A DNA stretch of 58,010 nt. Source: Candidatus Omnitrophota bacterium (GTDB taxonomy: Bacteria > Omnitrophota > Gorgyraeia > Duberdicusellales > 4484-171). Within the stretch, counting starts at the first letter, position 1, and every line of letters begins with the position of its first letter. The notes beneath the pieces were generated by a model that was not told the DNA's origin, ran no database searches, and saw only the letters and a list, made by a program, of their open reading frames with translations. The DNA lies in the NCBI GenBank assembly GCA_014729775.1, contig WJJJ01000005.1:1-58010 (forward strand). Direction: 5' to 3'. Both the position numbers and the translations under genes were made by a program. Below are positions 8,703 to 17,753 of this stretch, one piece after another.

Positions 8703-10844
8703 TTACAATTCAATCTCCAGCGCGGTGACCGACCGGGCCGGCAGAGTATATTCGAACGCGCCCTCGGCGGTAAATTCCGTAACGGCCTCGATCGCGATGC
8801 TGTCCGGACTGTTCTCGTTGGACTCCATCAGCCCCGGCCCGGTAAGCACCCAGGGAGTGCAGGTCATCGTTCCGTTCGTTCCTTTTACCCGCATCTTCAC
8901 TTCGATATCGTCCTTTTCATGTTTATTGACCAGGATCACCCCAAGTTTGTTTCCGGTTTTGAATTTGCTCGCGTAACAGGTCACGTAGGGCACCTCGCCG
9001 GTATAGGAACTGGGCCACCAGTCATTTTCTTTATAGTAGACGGGAGAATTATGCACGTGACTCTCCACCATCACGTCGCCGAAGTGATCGGCGTACAGTT
9101 GTATCGCGTACCCTTTGGGACGGATGATCTTCTGGTCCCAGGGACTGCCGCCCCAGCCCCAGGGTTTATCCCAGCCGCGGATCAGACCGAACATACACTC
9201 CTGAAAGTTATAATGGGCCGACACCGTCACCCCATGCCGGGCGAATTCGCCCAAGGTATCGGCATAAAAAAGTGCATTGGCCAGCGACCACATCGCGTTG
9301 CCTTCGGCAAAGGGCGGACTCGGGTCGCTGGAAGGCGCGTCCCAGGCCCCATCCCACTCAAGGAAGGTTACCTCGATCTCGCCCTCGCGGTAGGGCGCGT
9401 AGGTATCGATGAGCGAATGGACCCGTTCGATCATCCGCGGGATCTGCCTATGATTGGCCATGACTTCCTTGGGGTAAGGGTGCACCCGCCCTTTGTAGGC
9501 GTGCTCCTTATTGATATGATTGGGATACCAGTGAATCGAAACGAAATCGATATACCGTCCGGCCTCCTTTAATATGGTCTGGTCCCACTGGACTTTGTTA
9601 TAATAGGTTTCGCCCCAGTTGGCGCCGATCTTGATCGTCGGGTCCACCGCCTTCATCGCGGTGGAATATTCCCGGACGATCTTCGCATAATTGCCCGCGG
9701 TGGTATGGGCGTTGTCCCAGCCGCCGTAAGCCTCGTTCCCCAATTCCCAGTATTCGACCCGGAAATCCTTCTCCTTATTCAGATACCGGACCAATTCCGC
9801 GGCTTCTTCCGCGGTGCCGGATTCGATGTTGACCTGCATGATCAGCTCAGTTCCGGTATCCCGAAGGAAATCGACCAGATAATCGACATCGGCCAGCATC
9901 ATCCGTTTCATCTTCGGGCTGAAATCCCCCTCGCCGGTCTTCCAGCGCCAGCCCGGCGATCCGCCGCCGGGGAACCGGAAACAGGTCAATCCCAGGTGCC
10001 GGACGAGCTTGCGGATGATGGTATTGCTCTCCATTTTCGCGCACAGGTTTGATCCCCAGAGCAATTCGCTCACCTCATTTCCTTCGCTTGCCGGATCGAT
10101 CACGATCGAGACCGGTCCGGACACCGAGACGGGTACCTTCCGCTTCTTTACAGGCACTGCCGTCGCCTCAGCCCCGGAAGCACTTTCTTCACGCGGCTGC
10201 TCCGCCGCCGGAACGGAAGCTTCCTCGGCGTCCCCGCTGACCAGCCGGATATTGTCGAAATAGAGCACGTGCCGGCCCGGGACTTTCCACAGAAAGATCC
10301 GCATGTGATTGATGTCATTCATGATCAACTTGCGGTCAATCGCCTCGATCGGAATCTCAATATTATTCCAGCCCTTGCGTAACGCAATCCCGTCACGGTT
10401 AAACCGGTCATAGTAAGAAGTATTGCGGGTGTCGGCAATAAACAGCGACAGCGGCACCTCGCCTTCTTCGCTGTAGACGTCAAACTTCAGCGCCTTGTAG
10501 CCGACCCAGTTACGGGGTAACGTCGCCCAGTACCCAACGGCACCGCCCCCATCGGGAAAGGTCACTTTAAGAGAATAAGTTCCCCGGCTGGCGTAGGCGT
10601 CCGAACGCTCAACGGCCGCTTTACTCACTTCGAGTTTCTTTACGTCGCTCTCCTGTTCAAAATCCGAAATCCTCTGCACGCCTTTGACGAACAGGTTGAC
10701 TTCCGTCGCCTCACGTGCCTTGGAGAAGAACCCTTTCACCCGCGGGTTGACGTTGATGTCAACGTCAACCAATTTTTCGGCAAAGAATCCGAGAAAAAAC
10801 ACCCCTAACACCAATATCAGCAACCGGTTGAACGTCAGCTTCAT
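8703..10844 (-). CDS. Membrane-anchored clan GH-A glycoside hydrolase with carbohydrate-binding domain
   Basis: A 713-residue protein. An N-terminal hydrophobic segment (about residues 5-23) is an uncleaved anchor or signal. A beta-sandwich-like domain follows (about 50-220, ending in HVLYFDNIRLVSG), typical of carbohydrate-binding modules. After a Glu/Ala/Pro-rich linker comes a TIM-barrel catalytic domain related to GH39/GH51/GH79 arabinofuranosidases and glucuronidases: WELGNE gives the acid/base glutamate and TFLEWDGAW the likely nucleophile. It probably trims or edits the polymer in the periplasm. ATG 10844 has a perfect AAGGAGGTG site and overlaps the upstream gene stop as ATGA. Confidence 0.8.
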   Translation of the reverse strand: MKLTFNRLLILVLGVFFLGFFAEKLVDVDINVNPRVKGFFSKAREATEVNLFVKGVQRISDFEQESDVKKLEVSKAAVERSDAYASRGTYSLKVTFPDGGGAVGYWATLPRNWVGYKALKFDVYSEEGEVPLSLFIADTRNTSYYDRFNRDGIALRKGWNNIEIPIEAIDRKLIMNDINHMRIFLWKVPGRHVLYFDNIRLVSGDAEEASVPAAEQPREESASGAEATAVPVKKRKVPVSVSGPVSIVIDPASEGNEVSELLWGSNLCAKMESNTIIRKLVRHLGLTCFRFPGGGSPGWRWKTGEGDFSPKMKRMMLADVDYLVDFLRDTGTELIMQVNIESGTAEEAAELVRYLNKEKDFRVEYWELGNEAYGGWDNAHTTAGNYAKIVREYSTAMKAVDPTIKIGANWGETYYNKVQWDQTILKEAGRYIDFVSIHWYPNHINKEHAYKGRVHPYPKEVMANHRQIPRMIERVHSLIDTYAPYREGEIEVTFLEWDGAWDAPSSDPSPPFAEGNAMWSLANALFYADTLGEFARHGVTVSAHYNFQECMFGLIRGWDKPWGWGGSPWDQKIIRPKGYAIQLYADHFGDVMVESHVHNSPVYYKENDWWPSSYTGEVPYVTCYASKFKTGNKLGVILVNKHEKDDIEVKMRVKGTNGTMTCTPWVLTGPGLMESNENSPDSIAIEAVTEFTAEGAFEYTLPARSVTALEIEL

Positions 10845-11548
10845 GCGTTCACCTCCTTCCTTTCTGTTTCGGGATGGAACACCCTCAACACACGGTCTCC
10901 GTTGCCGCGGATCATCCATAGTATTTTCCGCTGTCCGCCTGCCGCGTGCCGGCAGTCGTAGCGGCGCAGGAAAAACGCGCGGGTATACACGCATTTCAAA
11001 TACAGGCGGCTCCCGGCACGTTCCTGCACTTTCAACGACGGCGCGTTTCTGTGATCCACGATCGAATACACCCGGCGGACACCATCTTTGTGCAGGACGC
11101 CGAAAATGTTTTTCTTGGCCGCGGTGGAATATCCCTGCCGCCGGAATTCCGGCACGGTATAGTTGTGTGCCAAATAGGCTTCGTCCCCCTGGAGATGCCA
11201 TTGTCCGTCGATACAGAGACGGTCGGTACAACCCTGTTCGATCCAGATATAATTGATCCGCTGCTCACCGGACCCGGTCACAAATAACCGGCGTCCCCGC
11301 CGCACGCGGGCCAGCGCTCCCTCCTGCCAGTACCAGCCGTCGTGATAGGCAACCTCACCGGCAATCTCCTCGCGGGAAACTTCCCGGGTGAGACACCGCG
11401 CATTCTCTTCGGAAGGAACCGCGTCCAGATCGGCCCGGAACAGAAGCAGGGTATGATGCCTGACCACCAATCCCGTTTTTTCCAGGAAACGAAGAAACGT
11501 TTTCCTTGTGCCGTGCCTGCGGAAATAACGCACAACCTTGCCGAACAT
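10841..11548 (-). CDS. GNAT-type acetyltransferase
   Basis: A 235-residue protein whose C-terminal half carries a GNAT acetyl-CoA fold: YTVPEFRRQGYSTAAKKNIF matches motif A (R/QxxGxG/A), followed by RVYSIVDHRNAPSLKVQERAG, the usual motif B with Asn and Ser/L. The N-terminal half is a beta-rich region with no motif I recognise. ATG 11548 is chosen because GGAGGCAAGGA lies upstream; a longer frame back to 11650 lies inside the preceding gene. It is tightly packed between the CapK-like gene (1-base gap) and the glycosidase (4-base overlap). The acceptor, perhaps an aminosugar of the polymer, is unknown. Confidence 0.72.
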   Translation of the reverse strand: MFGKVVRYFRRHGTRKTFLRFLEKTGLVVRHHTLLLFRADLDAVPSEENARCLTREVSREEIAGEVAYHDGWYWQEGALARVRRGRRLFVTGSGEQRINYIWIEQGCTDRLCIDGQWHLQGDEAYLAHNYTVPEFRRQGYSTAAKKNIFGVLHKDGVRRVYSIVDHRNAPSLKVQERAGSRLYLKCVYTRAFFLRRYDCRHAAGGQRKILWMIRGNGDRVLRVFHPETERKEVNA

Positions 11549-11549
11549 G

Positions 11550-12938
11550 CTATCCTTGCCTCCCGGTATGCGCGCCCGACAAAGACGATACCACCAGCAG
11601 GGTTTTCCCTGAAGCGGTCCGGTCAAGTTCCCGTACCGGTTTAAAATCAAACTCGAAATCCTCTCCGTACCTTTGGAGAAGATGGGCGCGCATCACATTT
11701 TCCTCCCGCGGAGTGATTGTTTTCCTGGGAATGACGCACATAGTCACTTTGCCGGGCACCCGCTGATGGTATTGGTACTGCGCGATATATTCATAATACG
11801 CTTCAAGATAGTCCATGATCCGGTGATACCGCCCTTTTTTATCCATGATGTACATCCTCTTGCGGCCTCCCGACAGGTACATCAGAGGAAACCCGCGGCG
11901 GCAGGGACAGGGTCCCTCCACCGGGAACCCGTAATCTTCGGTTTTATACCGGATAAACGGCATCACGAAATTGCTCAGGCCGGTCGTGATGATCTCCCGC
12001 GCGCCGTCGGAGAACCCGGGATCGGGTTTCCCGAACTCCACGATCCCGTAATCGGAATTCACGTGATATCCCCGGTGACAGCCGCATTGACAGGCGATCA
12101 CGTTACGTTCTTCCATCGAATACCAGTCATGGATCTTGGCGTTGAAATACTCCTCGATGTTCCCCCGCTGGTCCGCGGACAGGACCTCAGCGAAAGTAAA
12201 GATCGCCCGCGGGGAGAACGGACGGGACAAGCCGGCCTCGCGCAGTCCTTTCACCAATTCCGCCAGGGCAGCCGGATACCCTTTGAGAAACCGAAACGGG
12301 AAGTTCCTGAGTGCGGAGTAATAATGAAAGATATTCTTTCCCGTGATGTCATAAATGGAAAAAAACACTTTCTTCTGGACGGGATTATACTGATAGATAT
12401 CTTTCCTCCTGTCGAACTGGGCACGGAACACCGCGCACAGGTCATCCGGATTATATCCCGCCCAGCGGTAAAACCGCCATTCATAGGGATTGCCGATGAC
12501 GTGCTCATTGTGGTAATCGGCATACACCGGAACGACTTTTCCCGTCGTACCGCTGGTCGTGATTGCAAACAAATTACGCCTGTCCAATCCCCGGGTCACA
12601 AAGGCGTCCGGATCGGCCCGTACCGTATCCTTGGACAGAAGCGGGATCTTATGAAGATCCTCCACCGACCGGATATCCCGGGGCGCAAGCTTGCAGTCAC
12701 GAAACAACCGGCGGTAATAAGGGACATGGGCGTAGGCGTGCCGGACGAGTGCCCGCAGGCGCTCGTTCTGATAATCACGCAGCTCCTGCGGAGTCCACCA
12801 CTGCCGCTGTTCCAGATCGTTGAGCTGACGGAAGAACTCCTTGCCTACTCGCAACCGCAGAGGCAGAGCGCCGTAACCGCATTTCAGACCGGTTTTCACG
12901 AATTGCGGCAGTTTCTTATACAGCGTGCGCGGATGCAT
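11550..12938 (-). CDS. CapK/PaaK-like adenylate-forming enzyme
   Basis: A 462-residue protein of the phenylacetate-CoA ligase (PaaK/CapK) family of AMP-forming enzymes. It has the N-terminal HAYAHVPYYRRLF segment, the Ser/Thr/Gly loop TTSGTTGKVVPVY, and YSMEERNVIACQCGCHRGYHV with YKTEDYG in the C-terminal part. CapK-like members sit in capsule and EPS loci and are thought to activate a carboxylate before transfer. The adjacent GNAT-type genes on both sides suggest that an activated acyl or amino acid is moved onto a sugar. ATG 12938 has GGGAGGAG 6 bases upstream and overlaps the preceding gene by 23 bases. Confidence 0.82.
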   Translation of the reverse strand: MHPRTLYKKLPQFVKTGLKCGYGALPLRLRVGKEFFRQLNDLEQRQWWTPQELRDYQNERLRALVRHAYAHVPYYRRLFRDCKLAPRDIRSVEDLHKIPLLSKDTVRADPDAFVTRGLDRRNLFAITTSGTTGKVVPVYADYHNEHVIGNPYEWRFYRWAGYNPDDLCAVFRAQFDRRKDIYQYNPVQKKVFFSIYDITGKNIFHYYSALRNFPFRFLKGYPAALAELVKGLREAGLSRPFSPRAIFTFAEVLSADQRGNIEEYFNAKIHDWYSMEERNVIACQCGCHRGYHVNSDYGIVEFGKPDPGFSDGAREIITTGLSNFVMPFIRYKTEDYGFPVEGPCPCRRGFPLMYLSGGRKRMYIMDKKGRYHRIMDYLEAYYEYIAQYQYHQRVPGKVTMCVIPRKTITPREENVMRAHLLQRYGEDFEFDFKPVRELDRTASGKTLLVVSSLSGAHTGRQG

Positions 12939-14640
12939 GTCCTACTCCTCCCAAATCATCTGCGTGTTCCGTTCCCAGCGCATGAATCTTGAGGCCGGCC
13001 AATCCCCGGTACCGGTAGCCTTTCAGGATATCCTGCCGGTAGTTCTGCCCGGGCTCAATCCATATATGACCGTAAAGCTGTTTCCGGCGAAGACTCATCA
13101 ATGGATTATTCAGCAAAAAGCGTTTCACCGGCGGGGTAAATCTCCTCACGCGGATCGCGAAGACATTCGCCCGGCACGGATCAAAACTGATCACCGCGTC
13201 CCACTTTGCTTTATACTGCAGGATCCCGTCATTGAGGAAGGGGCGGCTTAGACCCAGGTCGATCGTATGAAACCCATGTTCGGCCGCGTACCGGAAATAG
13301 AAATAATACAGCGCGCTTAACGCGTCCCGTTTGACCAGCCCTCTGTCCCCGTTGAGCACGCCTAAAAACATCGGGTGAAAAACCCTCCGAACGCATTCGA
13401 TCACCGCGCCGGAGACATACCGGTTTCCGTCTTTGATCAGAAAGAGACCGCCCCGGCGCATCACCCGCCGCAGTTCGGCGAAAGGTTTGATCACGGTCTC
13501 CTCGCTAAATCTCTGCCGGATATGCGGCAGGTACATATGGTCGTAAAAGAACCGGAGCAATTCTTTATTTTTCACGAACTCGTATCTATAGCCCCGTTTT
13601 TGCACGGATCTGACGTCGTAATAGGCACTGCGGTTTTTGCACTTGCGCACCTTTTTGAACCCCTCATGGGGAAACGGGGCGTGGATCCGCTGAACTACCC
13701 ATTGAGGAATGAACGTAAGACGCGGCACGTTTCCCAACGCGCGGGTAAGCAATGAATACGGAGCATCGGCGATCACCACGTCCGCATCGGCGCAGGCACG
13801 GACGTATTCCTCGCGCAGGGCACGCCGCGGGAATTTTTTCAGTTCTTTGACCGTATATCCGCGCGCATACATCCGCCGGAAGAGAGATACGTCATACACT
13901 CCTTTGGAAAGGAACCGGATACGAGGCGCGTGATCTTCGCCGGAAATTTCATAGACTCCAAGAGCACGGTCCTGCACCCGGGCGTATCCTTTTTTCGCTT
14001 TTTCGACCGCGGGAAAGAAAAGAATCCTGCCGGTCTTCGCGATTCCTTTCAGCGCGCCCAGCCCAGCGCACGCCGCGGATGCAGGAATTCCCCGGAGAAA
14101 ATAAAAACTTTTTTGCAGACGGGCGATCTTCAGCAGATAAAGATCCCCGGCAAACTGCAGGCCGGCCCGTTCGGCGGTTTGCCGGGCGGTAAGTACGGAT
14201 TCATCGACATAGGCATCGATACGGGTATGGGTAGACGCGACGGCGCGGATTACCTGCCGGTACAACGCCGTCCCGATTCCTTTTCCCCGGTAGTGCGGCT
14301 TCACATACAAACCGTGCACGTAGGCCGCCCGGGAAGCACAGATCCGCGTGTAGCGGAACGGATAACGGAGTACCGCCCTGCCTGAAGGATTAAAAAAAAA
14401 GCAGCCGATCAGTTCGTCTCCGGCGTAGGCGAACACCCCGGCGGTACCGGCTTCATGGAGATTATTTTGAAACGGATGACGCAGGTCGACAGGGATGTCC
14501 CGGTAAACCCGGAAGGAAATCCCTTCTGGTGAACGAACGGAAGCGGACACGCCCGACACGGACGCGGTATAATGGTGCACCCTGCGCACGGCAGCCGCGT
14601 GAACCATTCGCCTGAACGCGTTTTTGAGCGGAGCGATCAT
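12916..14640 (-). CDS. Two-domain GNAT protein (GNAT plus FemAB/BioF2-like domain)
   Basis: 574 residues with two acyltransferase units. The N-terminal one (about 1-185) is a classical GNAT: YVHGLYVKPHYRGKGIGTALYRQV carries the RGKGIG acetyl-CoA loop. The C-terminal half (about 300-560) ends in YYFYFRYAAEHGFHTIDLGLSRPFLNDGIL, the pattern of FemAB/BioF2-like GNAT domains associated with EPS loci. ATG 14640 overlaps the cupin stop as ATGA and has GAGG upstream; it avoids 24 residues read in the cupin gene. Likely transfers acyl or aminoacyl groups in polymer assembly; substrate not deducible. A fusion with two active centres is plausible because both motifs look intact. Confidence 0.75.
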   Translation of the reverse strand: MIAPLKNAFRRMVHAAAVRRVHHYTASVSGVSASVRSPEGISFRVYRDIPVDLRHPFQNNLHEAGTAGVFAYAGDELIGCFFFNPSGRAVLRYPFRYTRICASRAAYVHGLYVKPHYRGKGIGTALYRQVIRAVASTHTRIDAYVDESVLTARQTAERAGLQFAGDLYLLKIARLQKSFYFLRGIPASAACAGLGALKGIAKTGRILFFPAVEKAKKGYARVQDRALGVYEISGEDHAPRIRFLSKGVYDVSLFRRMYARGYTVKELKKFPRRALREEYVRACADADVVIADAPYSLLTRALGNVPRLTFIPQWVVQRIHAPFPHEGFKKVRKCKNRSAYYDVRSVQKRGYRYEFVKNKELLRFFYDHMYLPHIRQRFSEETVIKPFAELRRVMRRGGLFLIKDGNRYVSGAVIECVRRVFHPMFLGVLNGDRGLVKRDALSALYYFYFRYAAEHGFHTIDLGLSRPFLNDGILQYKAKWDAVISFDPCRANVFAIRVRRFTPPVKRFLLNNPLMSLRRKQLYGHIWIEPGQNYRQDILKGYRYRGLAGLKIHALGTEHADDLGGVGHASAHAV

Positions 14641-14987
14641 TTTTCCTCGCACGACCTCCCGTGATCGTCGTCGAACCGCTGGATATCGTCTTCCTCCAGG
14701 TACCAGCCGCACTGCACCTCGATCAAGTGCAGAGGCTCGTCCTGAGGATTTTCCAGGCGATGCATGCCCTCCATGGGAATATAGGCGCTCTGGTTGGCGT
14801 GCCGGAAGAATTCTTCCCGGCCAAGGGTGATCTTGGCTTCTCCTTCGATGATCACCCAGTGCTCACTGCGCTGTTTGTGCTTCTGCAGACTCAGACGTTT
14901 ATGCGGGGCGACCTCCACATATTTGATTTTATATCCCCGTCCGGAATTCAGCACTTCATAGAATCCCCAGGGACGCTCTCTTTTCAT
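14637..14987 (-). CDS. Cupin, mannose-6-phosphate isomerase type II-like
   Basis: 116 residues forming a single cupin barrel like the C-terminal domain of type II mannose-6-phosphate isomerase/GDP-mannose pyrophosphorylase. RPWGFYEVL opens the domain and KRLSLQKHKQRSEHWVIIEG carries the metal-binding QxHxxRxEHW motif. The nucleotidyltransferase half found in bifunctional enzymes is absent. It would interconvert fructose-6-P and mannose-6-P or act on a related sugar. ATG 14987 follows AAAGGAG. It lies 37 bases downstream of the epimerase and overlaps the two-domain GNAT gene by 4 bases, so all belong to one transcript. Confidence 0.85.
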   Translation of the reverse strand: MKRERPWGFYEVLNSGRGYKIKYVEVAPHKRLSLQKHKQRSEHWVIIEGEAKITLGREEFFRHANQSAYIPMEGMHRLENPQDEPLHLIEVQCGWYLEEDDIQRFDDDHGRSCEEK

Positions 14988-15024
14988 CTTACGGCTCCTT
15001 TCGTATTCTCTCTCGCGCGCATTC

Positions 15025-15975
15025 TTACTCTGTGCTCCTGAAAAACTCGACTGTTCTTTCCAACCCTTCATCGAACAGCACCGGTTCGGTCAGCCCCAGA
15101 TCGTTACGCAACGCGCTCACGTCGGCCAGCGTCTTGAACACATCCCCGGGCCGGACGGGCAGAAACTGCGGTTCGATATGCGTGCCGATGATTTTATTCA
15201 GTTTTTCCACCAACTCAAGGATTGTGACGTCACTGCCGTTGGCCACGTTGAACACCCGTCCCTGAACTCCGTTCACGGAGGCGGCCAGCAGATTCGCCCG
15301 CACCACGTTAGCCACGTAGGTAAAATCTCTGGATTGTTCCCCGTTGCCGAAAATAGGCGGCTGCTGATCATTGAGAATACAATGGGTGAACTTCGGGATC
15401 ACCACCGCGTATTCATCGTCCAGCGCCTGGCGCGGGCCGAACACGTTAAAATAACGCAAAGCGACGGTTTCCACGCCGAAATTCTCGTTGAAGATCCGGC
15501 AGTAGAATTCTCCGGCGAGTTTGCTCAGCGCGTAGGGCGAAATGAGCAGCGGATACATATCCTCCTTTTCAGGGAACTGATCGGTATCGCCGTAGACCGA
15601 GCTGGACGAAGCGAACACAAACCGCTTCACCTTATGTTCGCGCGCGGCCTTGAGCATGTTCAGCGTACCGTCGATATTGACGGCGTTATACTCCTCGGGG
15701 GTTTCCATTGATTTCGGCACACTGCGCAGGGCGGCCTGGTGAAACACCGCTTCCGCTCCCTCACAGGCGCCGAGACAGGTATCCGGATCACGGATATCAC
15801 CTTCAATCAAGGTATAACGGTCTTCTCCCCCCGCTGAACCGGAAACGAACGATAAGTTCTCTTTTTTTCCGCTGGAAAAATTGTCCAGCACGGTCACCGC
15901 GTGGCCTGAGGCCAACAGTTTTTCCACGATATGCGAACCGATAAACCCCGCGCCCCCTGTAACTACTGCTTTCAT
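15025..15975 (-). CDS. UDP-glucose 4-epimerase-like SDR
   Basis: A 316-residue extended SDR. VTGGAGFIGSHIVEKLL is the NAD-binding loop, ASSSSVYGDT contains the catalytic serine, and SPYALSKLAGE the YxxxK pair. RYFNVFGPRQ is typical of UDP-GlcNAc/UDP-glucose 4-epimerases and of UDP-glucuronate epimerases. ATG 15975 follows AGGAAAGGAGG. A second epimerase of similar type is at 7696-8685, so the locus makes at least two nucleotide sugars. The next gene upstream is a coiled-coil membrane protein 27 bases away. Confidence 0.87.
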   Translation of the reverse strand: MKAVVTGGAGFIGSHIVEKLLASGHAVTVLDNFSSGKKENLSFVSGSAGGEDRYTLIEGDIRDPDTCLGACEGAEAVFHQAALRSVPKSMETPEEYNAVNIDGTLNMLKAAREHKVKRFVFASSSSVYGDTDQFPEKEDMYPLLISPYALSKLAGEFYCRIFNENFGVETVALRYFNVFGPRQALDDEYAVVIPKFTHCILNDQQPPIFGNGEQSRDFTYVANVVRANLLAASVNGVQGRVFNVANGSDVTILELVEKLNKIIGTHIEPQFLPVRPGDVFKTLADVSALRNDLGLTEPVLFDEGLERTVEFFRSTE

Positions 15976-16002
15976 TTTCCTCCTTTCCTGCCGGATTTCC
16001 CC

Positions 16003-16764
16003 TTACCGCCCCCGGGAAATTTCGGCGTTATTCAGCCGGACCTTTTTGTTCAACAATTTCAATTCCATCTCGATTAAACTCAGCTTTCTGTACAGCGTAT
16101 CGGTGTCCTCCCGGATCTCCACGATAACCCCTTCCCGGCCGGCAATCCGCTCTTTGAGCCGGTCGATCGCGGCCTGCAGATCAGCCAGGCTCACGTTCAC
16201 CGCCTCCAGACGCGCAAGACGGGCATCCAGGCCCTTTAACGCTTCAGGGAAAGGACTCGACGGGGCCGCCGGCGCAGCGGACGCGTCCATCTGGGCCGCG
16301 GTACGATGCACCTGCATGCGTAATTGATTGATCTCTTTCATTTGCTGCTGAATTGACGCTTCGATCTGTTTCGTTTTCTTTTGCACAATGCTCATGCCCC
16401 GGTCAATCTCCTCCAGGCCGGCAATACGCGTCCCTAATCCTTCGATATCGGCGCGCATATTGTTGACCAGGGTTCCGTTTTCCTCGATGCCGTCGGCCAG
16501 CTGACGCATTCTTCCCTGCTGGCGCTCCACCAGATCCTTAAATTCCCGGACCTCATCGCGCAGCGCGCTGATCCTTGCTTCCTGAAGAGTATAGACATAA
16601 TACCCATACCCCGCCGCGGCGAACAGCGCAAGAAACAACACAGACAACAGACATCCGGACAGGAATGAACTGCCCTGTTTCACCGGGACCTGACCCTCCG
16701 GCTGCTTCCCATACTCCTTCCGGGACAGTTCTTCACTGTGTTGAGGTATTTCCGGTTGACTCAT
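16003..16764 (-). CDS. Membrane-anchored coiled-coil protein
   Basis: A 253-residue protein I do not recognise by family. About 30 polar residues are followed by one membrane segment (about 34-58, FLSGCLLSVLFLALFAAAGYG) and then long heptad-patterned coiled coils (VREFKDLVERQQGRM, QQMKEINQLRMQV, AAIDRLKERIAG) broken by an Ala/Pro-rich stretch near 160. The topology suggests a single anchor with a periplasmic coiled coil. ATG 16764 with AAGGAG five bases upstream is preferred to ATG 16818, which has a weak site. Its place between the nucleotidyltransferase and the epimerase suggests a scaffold or length-control role in EPS export, but that is inference. Confidence 0.6.
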   Translation of the reverse strand: MSQPEIPQHSEELSRKEYGKQPEGQVPVKQGSSFLSGCLLSVLFLALFAAAGYGYYVYTLQEARISALRDEVREFKDLVERQQGRMRQLADGIEENGTLVNNMRADIEGLGTRIAGLEEIDRGMSIVQKKTKQIEASIQQQMKEINQLRMQVHRTAAQMDASAAPAAPSSPFPEALKGLDARLARLEAVNVSLADLQAAIDRLKERIAGREGVIVEIREDTDTLYRKLSLIEMELKLLNKKVRLNNAEISRGR

Positions 16765-16912
16765 TTCCGCTCCTTTGTTCCGGTCGAGTTTTTTATATAA
16801 TTCCCAACGCTTGCTCATCTTTATCTTTCACTCTTTCAGATCCTTGACGCCCGATCCTCGATATAAGAAATTGCTCCTTGTTTTTCATTTTCATCAATGA
16901 TCCGGGATCGTT

Positions 16913-17644
16913 TCAGAACGAGAATACCGCTTCTTCGTACGCGTCCGGCTTCCCCAAATCAAACCAGGTCCCGCCCAAAGGAAACGCCCGGACGGTCTTC
17001 TCTCTGCTCAGCCATTCGATATATTTACCCAATGTTTCCGGTTCGGGATTCTTGCGCACGTAGACGGATATTTCCCGGAGACTGGCGGCAGGAAAATAAT
17101 ACACGCAGGTCGATACCGTTCGCGACCCGTTCAAATACGACGGTTTCTCGGTAAATTCCGTGATACGCCGCTGGTCGTCATACTTTACGATCCCGTACTG
17201 CCTGGGTTTGAGGTTGCCGTTCATCTCGTATACTCCGACCACCGGATCACCGTGCCTGCGGCCGCACGCGATCAGCGCCTCCAGCGCGCAGGAAAAAATA
17301 TTATCCGCGCCGAGGGCGAGCACCTCTTCCCGGATGTTCTCCTTTTCGACCAGCACGGAAAACGCCCTAAGCGCACCGCGGGAATCGCGGAAACTGCAGG
17401 GACTGTTTTCGATCACGCGAACCGGGACGCGGCTGTGATAGCCGGGCAGCCACTCCCTGAAACGGGCGGCAAAATGAGGATGGGTAAGAATCATGATTTC
17501 CCCGGCACTTTTCAGCAGTTGAAGCTTGTTCAACGTGTGCTCGATCACCGGGATGCCGCGAATCGGCAGAAAAGAGCACGCCGTGGAGCGCGGAAAGGCG
17601 TCCAGACGAACCCCGCGGTCAGTTGCGAATATGACAACTTTCAT
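16913..17644 (-). CDS. Nucleotidyltransferase-like protein (degenerate signature)
   Basis: A 243-residue protein with the overall pattern of sugar-phosphate nucleotidyltransferases (GalU/RmlA/GlmU N-domain): FLPIRGIPVIEHTL, a GADNIF segment at the metal-binding Asp position, YGIVKYDD, ITEFTEKP and GGTWFDLGKPDAYEEA. The normal N-terminal LAAGxGTR signature is altered to FATDRGVRL and the usual PK lysine that follows is not evident, so catalytic activity is uncertain. It lies directly downstream of the detached GlmU acetyltransferase gene and GlmM, so together they may cover UDP-GlcNAc synthesis as split enzymes. Start ATG 17644 with a weak AGGGA site. Confidence 0.72.
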   Translation of the reverse strand: MKVVIFATDRGVRLDAFPRSTACSFLPIRGIPVIEHTLNKLQLLKSAGEIMILTHPHFAARFREWLPGYHSRVPVRVIENSPCSFRDSRGALRAFSVLVEKENIREEVLALGADNIFSCALEALIACGRRHGDPVVGVYEMNGNLKPRQYGIVKYDDQRRITEFTEKPSYLNGSRTVSTCVYYFPAASLREISVYVRKNPEPETLGKYIEWLSREKTVRAFPLGGTWFDLGKPDAYEEAVFSF

Positions 17645-17753
17645 TCCCTGCAGTACCTTCCTTTTCTTTATTTTTCCGTCCCTTGCGAACGGAGGGTGTA
17701 TTCATTTTCGCACCGCGCACGCGCGGTGCGTATCCGGGATCCTGGATCAAGGA

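Noticed and set aside
10845-11231. Long N-terminal extension of the glycosidase frame
   Set aside because: The extension lies inside the GNAT gene; ATG 10844 with a perfect ribosome site and following membrane anchor is clearly the start.
11673-12992. 439-codon plus-strand frame
   Set aside because: Mirror of the CapK-like gene. Its His/Pro/Ile-rich composition is typical of a GC-rich antisense frame, with no ribosome site.
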